DNA of 64,000 bases, from contig CAWAPS010000002.1 in NCBI GenBank assembly GCA_963783945.1, forward strand, positions 248,001 to 312,000, read 5' to 3'. Below, one piece after another: positions 61,431-64,000 of this stretch (position 1 is its first letter; each line of letters begins with the position of its first letter). Made by a program: the position numbers and the translations under genes. Under the pieces are notes generated by a model. That model was not told the DNA's origin, searched no databases, and worked only from the letters and a program-made list of their open reading frames with translations. The DNA is from CAWAPS01 sp963783945. Its GTDB lineage: Bacteria; Actinomycetota; Acidimicrobiia; Acidimicrobiales; Palsa-688.

Positions 61431-63047
61431 GTGCTCTCCCGTCGCAAGTTCCTTCAGATCATCGGTGCCTCCGCCGGCTTGGCCGTCACCGGCGGTGAAC
61501 TGCTGTCTCAAGCCGCGGCCAGCGCCAGCCCGGCCACCTTCCCCCACGGCTCCCGGGGTGTGCGCCACATCGTCGTGGTGATGTTGGAGAACCGTTCCTT
61601 CGACCATTTCCTGGGCTGGCTGCCCGGGGCGGACGGCCGCCACGACCTGACGTTCGTGTCCGCGCTCGACGGCCACACCTACCCCAACTATCCGCTGGCC
61701 CCCGACTTCCAGGGATGCGGCTACAGCGACCCCGACCACAGCTGGGAGGGTTTCCTGGTCCAGCACAACGGCGGCAAGCTGGACGGCTTCTTGCAGCGGC
61801 CGACCATGCCGCCGAACAGTACTGGCGTCACCCCAGCCGCGGCCAACACGTTCCCGATCGGGTACTACACCAACCTCAACCGTCACGGCACTCCCAAGCT
61901 GGTCCCGGACCTGCCCGTTATCGGCGCTCTGGCCCAGAGATACACCACCCTGGACCGCTACTTCTGCGCCTTCGCCGGAGAAACCTTCCCCAACCGCTTC
62001 TACCAGCACGCGGGCCAGACCGACCGCGACCACAACTCCGAACTGCCGTCCGTCCTGCCTACCATCTGGGATCAGCTTTCTCCCATCCCCAATCGCCAGG
62101 GTGTCCCGACCGGCGGCTACTACTACCGCGACAGCCCTTTCTTGGCCCTGTGGGCCGATCCCGCCATCGAACCGGGCGCCGTGTTCAAATATCAGTCGTT
62201 TTTCCATCCCTTTGCTGCGTCCGATGAGGCCGCCCTCGCCGCGGGCACGTCATTCATTGACGCCTGCGCCAACCGGACGCTGCCGAATGTCTGTTTCGTC
62301 GATCCCCCGTTCGACAGCGGGACCACCGGGACCTCCGGCGACGACCACCCTCTATCGGACATCCGCTTGGGCGAGCGGTTCGTGGCCGCCGCCTATCACG
62401 CCTTGGCCGATAACTGGTACCTCGACGACACTGTATTGATCGTGACCTTCGACGAGTGGGGCGGATTCTACGACCACGTGGCGCCCCCGACAGTCATCGA
62501 CCACACCAACCCGGCCAACGTCATGCACATCGGCGACAGCACCACCCCGACGGACGGCCGGCTGATCCCCGATTACCGCCAACTCGGATTCCGGGTCCCA
62601 GCCATCGTGATATCCAACCTGACCTGGCCGCGCCGGGTGGTACACCGCGGCCCGTTCGAGCATTGCTCCAGCCTGGCCCTGATCGAGTCCACTTTTGGTC
62701 TGACCCCGCTGACCGCACGCGACCAGAACGCCCGGAACCTCCAAGACCTGCTGCTTCCCTTCCCGGTCCCCTTCAGAGTGCCGCCCGCCTCCATCCCGAC
62801 CAGTTCCGAGGTAATCGGGCCAGCCATCAGCGCGCCGTCGGAATCACTGCTGCAAGTGCTCACCGGCACAGCCGAGTTCGACCCCGCCGCGGTCTGCTCG
62901 GCCGACAGCGTCCAGTCAGTGTCGCCAGCACCCCTGAAGGTTCCGTCCAAACCCTGGACTTCCAGAACTGTCTCCGGCATAGCCGGCACCGCCGGTATGG
63001 CCGCCATGAACCGCCACCACCGTACCCAAAAGGCCAACCAGCCCTAA
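61431..63047 (+). CDS. Tat-exported phospholipase C-like phosphoesterase
   Basis: 538 aa from the GTG at 61431. The twin-arginine signal is SRRKFLQIIGASAGLAVTGG. IVVVMLENRSFDHFLGWLPG is the hallmark start of the PF04185 phosphoesterase family (ENRSFDH nucleophile/metal loop), GETFPNRFYQHAGQTDRDHN and LDDTVLIVTFDEWGGFYDHV (DEWGGFYDH) the later metal blocks. Members are phosphatidylcholine-preferring phospholipases C and acid phosphatases outside the membrane. An ATG at 61392 would add 13 residues before the Tat motif. The last 100 residues are a Ser/Pro/Ala-rich tail. Confidence 0.9.
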   Translation: MLSRRKFLQIIGASAGLAVTGGELLSQAAASASPATFPHGSRGVRHIVVVMLENRSFDHFLGWLPGADGRHDLTFVSALDGHTYPNYPLAPDFQGCGYSDPDHSWEGFLVQHNGGKLDGFLQRPTMPPNSTGVTPAAANTFPIGYYTNLNRHGTPKLVPDLPVIGALAQRYTTLDRYFCAFAGETFPNRFYQHAGQTDRDHNSELPSVLPTIWDQLSPIPNRQGVPTGGYYYRDSPFLALWADPAIEPGAVFKYQSFFHPFAASDEAALAAGTSFIDACANRTLPNVCFVDPPFDSGTTGTSGDDHPLSDIRLGERFVAAAYHALADNWYLDDTVLIVTFDEWGGFYDHVAPPTVIDHTNPANVMHIGDSTTPTDGRLIPDYRQLGFRVPAIVISNLTWPRRVVHRGPFEHCSSLALIESTFGLTPLTARDQNARNLQDLLLPFPVPFRVPPASIPTSSEVIGPAISAPSESLLQVLTGTAEFDPAAVCSADSVQSVSPAPLKVPSKPWTSRTVSGIAGTAGMAAMNRHHRTQKANQP

Positions 63048-63320
63048 CAGACGAAACTCTGCAATCTGACAATCAGGCGCCCGATCGCCACAACGAGTTG
63101 GGTTTGATTGTGGCCGTCATCTCCGTCTTACTTGCTCCATGGCCGGAATCCCCGGTGAACGGGCCCGAGACTCGGTCCGGCCACCACGGCTCCGATTGGT
63201 CGGGGAGCTGCGACCACACGAAGGGATCGGCGTCACCACCCCGCTCGGGACACCTTCTGCCCGGTGTCGCGCCGAATGGATGATCTGTATGGCGCTGGGT
63301 CACATGGCTAGTTCCGCGGC
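63048..63320. other. Intergenic stretch
   Basis: 273 bases between convergent genes; no gene is supported and only GC-rich shadow frames are seen. Confidence 0.45.
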
Positions 63321-64000
63321 TTAGCCGCCCGCGAAGAAGTCGAGGTAGGCCTGGGCCAGGGCGGCCGGGTTTTCCAGCGCGATGTTGTGACCGGACGCGG
63401 GGATGACGGCGCCGCGGACGTCGCGGGCCACTTGTGCGAGCTGTTTGGATACTTCGTCCCCGAGATAGGCCTGCGCGCCGACGGCCAGGACGGGGCAGCT
63501 GATCGGGTCGGCGTAATGCGGGCGGTTCTGTTCGGCGTCGGTCTGGCGGGCGCGGTACATCTCCAAGATGGCCATGGTGCCGCCCGGCTGCTCGACCGAG
63601 TGCACCATTTCGTCGATGTCCTCCTCGGCCAGCGCGCTGGGGTCCCACATCTGGCGTCGGGCGTACCATGTCCAAAACGGCCGTTCCCGCCCGACGAGCA
63701 GCACCTCGGGCACGTTCGGCAGGCTGAAGAAGCTGAAGTGCCAGCCGGTGCGGATGTCGTCGGCGGGGAGCGAGGGGTCGTGTTCGCCGGCTGGAAATCC
63801 TGGTAGGAGCGTTTCCTGGAACACCAGTTGCTGCACCCGGGCCCGGTGGAAGGCGGCGACGGCGTAGGCGATGGCCGCGCCCCAGTCCTCGCCGACGACG
63901 CGGAACCGGTCGAAGCCCAGGTGGGTGGCCAGTTCGGCGACGTCACCGGCCATCGTGGCGGTGTCGTAGCCGGTCAGGGGGCGCTGGGAGCCGCCGAAAC
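63321..64000 (-). CDS. Epoxide hydrolase-like alpha/beta hydrolase, partial (cut by window edge)
   Basis: At least 226 codons; the 5' end lies beyond base 64000. Up to the edge the frame reads GSQRPLTGYDTATMAGDVAE. The nucleophile elbow RVVGEDWGAAIAYAVAAFHR has Asp in G-E-D-W-G, as in epoxide hydrolases and haloalkane dehalogenases. RTGWHFSFFSLPNVPEVLLV and FWTWYARRQMWDPSALAEED form the cap, and IPASGHNIALENPAALAQAY the His end. It would open an epoxide with water in the cytosol. Confidence 0.85.
   Translation of the reverse strand, partial: FGGSQRPLTGYDTATMAGDVAELATHLGFDRFRVVGEDWGAAIAYAVAAFHRARVQQLVFQETLLPGFPAGEHDPSLPADDIRTGWHFSFFSLPNVPEVLLVGRERPFWTWYARRQMWDPSALAEEDIDEMVHSVEQPGGTMAILEMYRARQTDAEQNRPHYADPISCPVLAVGAQAYLGDEVSKQLAQVARDVRGAVIPASGHNIALENPAALAQAYLDFFAGG

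Noticed and set aside
61008..62207. 399-codon minus-strand frame reaching the IS21 remnant
   Set aside because: Its N-terminal two thirds are antisense to the phosphoesterase gene and show no domain; only its last part overlaps one frame of the IstA scar.

Overview
This is a high-GC window (GC-rich at third codon positions, frequent GTG starts, GGAGG-type ribosome sites) from an actinobacterium. The class Acidimicrobiia is my best guess: an F420-type oxidoreductase family, two bacterial P450s, a class E-like sortase, a Ku/LigD-type polymerase and an SDGG-repeat remnant common in that class. This is inference from gene content; there is no rRNA or complete tRNA to place it.

Layout. 1-9 kb: end of an AarF/UbiB-like kinase, a flippase-type membrane protein, an ECF sigma factor overlapping its probable membrane anti-sigma partner, decayed DNA, two small membrane proteins and an FtsH protease split by a one-base frameshift. 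9-14 kb: a leftward MFS / truncated epimerase / quinone-oxidoreductase cluster, then acetamidase coupled to a frameshifted SnoaL-like gene, then the 3' half of a tRNA-Ser that looks like an attachment-site scar. 14.7-28 kb: an orphan branched-chain-amino-acid-type binding lipoprotein, aldehyde dehydrogenase, N-acyl-D-amino-acid-deacylase-like amidohydrolase, NagA, PEP carboxylase, a ferredoxin-P450 pair, TadA and a PLP decarboxylase. 28-34 kb: Hsp20, sortase, LigD-type polymerase, hydrolase, thioesterase and a MarR-GNAT fusion.

34-47 kb is a catabolic accessory region: thiolase, flavin oxidoreductase, CMD-family protein, class II aldolase, two amidohydrolase-2 paralogues, P450 and a beta-propeller hydrolase. 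It also holds a 90-bp MITE-like element and a fluoride riboswitch with two overlapping crcB genes. 47-57 kb: an SRPBCC-ArsR-DUF899 operon with operator and possible leader peptide, a sulfotransferase, a tandem-domain universal stress protein, a second orphan binding lipoprotein and an extradiol-dioxygenase-like glyoxalase protein. 57-64 kb: scars of IS110 and IS21 elements around a CinA-C protein, an orphan CoxL-like molybdenum hydroxylase subunit, a Tat-exported phospholipase C-like phosphoesterase and an epoxide-hydrolase-like gene cut by the window edge.

The genes suggest a soil or sediment heterotroph that turns over small organics (acyl-CoA, aromatic, amide and amino-sugar compounds). 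The many truncated or frameshifted genes and transposon scars mark the window as a region of ongoing gene gain and loss. I did not find a large, clearly undescribed multi-gene system. The best leads are the atypical sigma/anti-sigma pair, the crcB start-site puzzle behind the riboswitch, the 90-bp inverted-repeat element and the tRNA-Ser scar.
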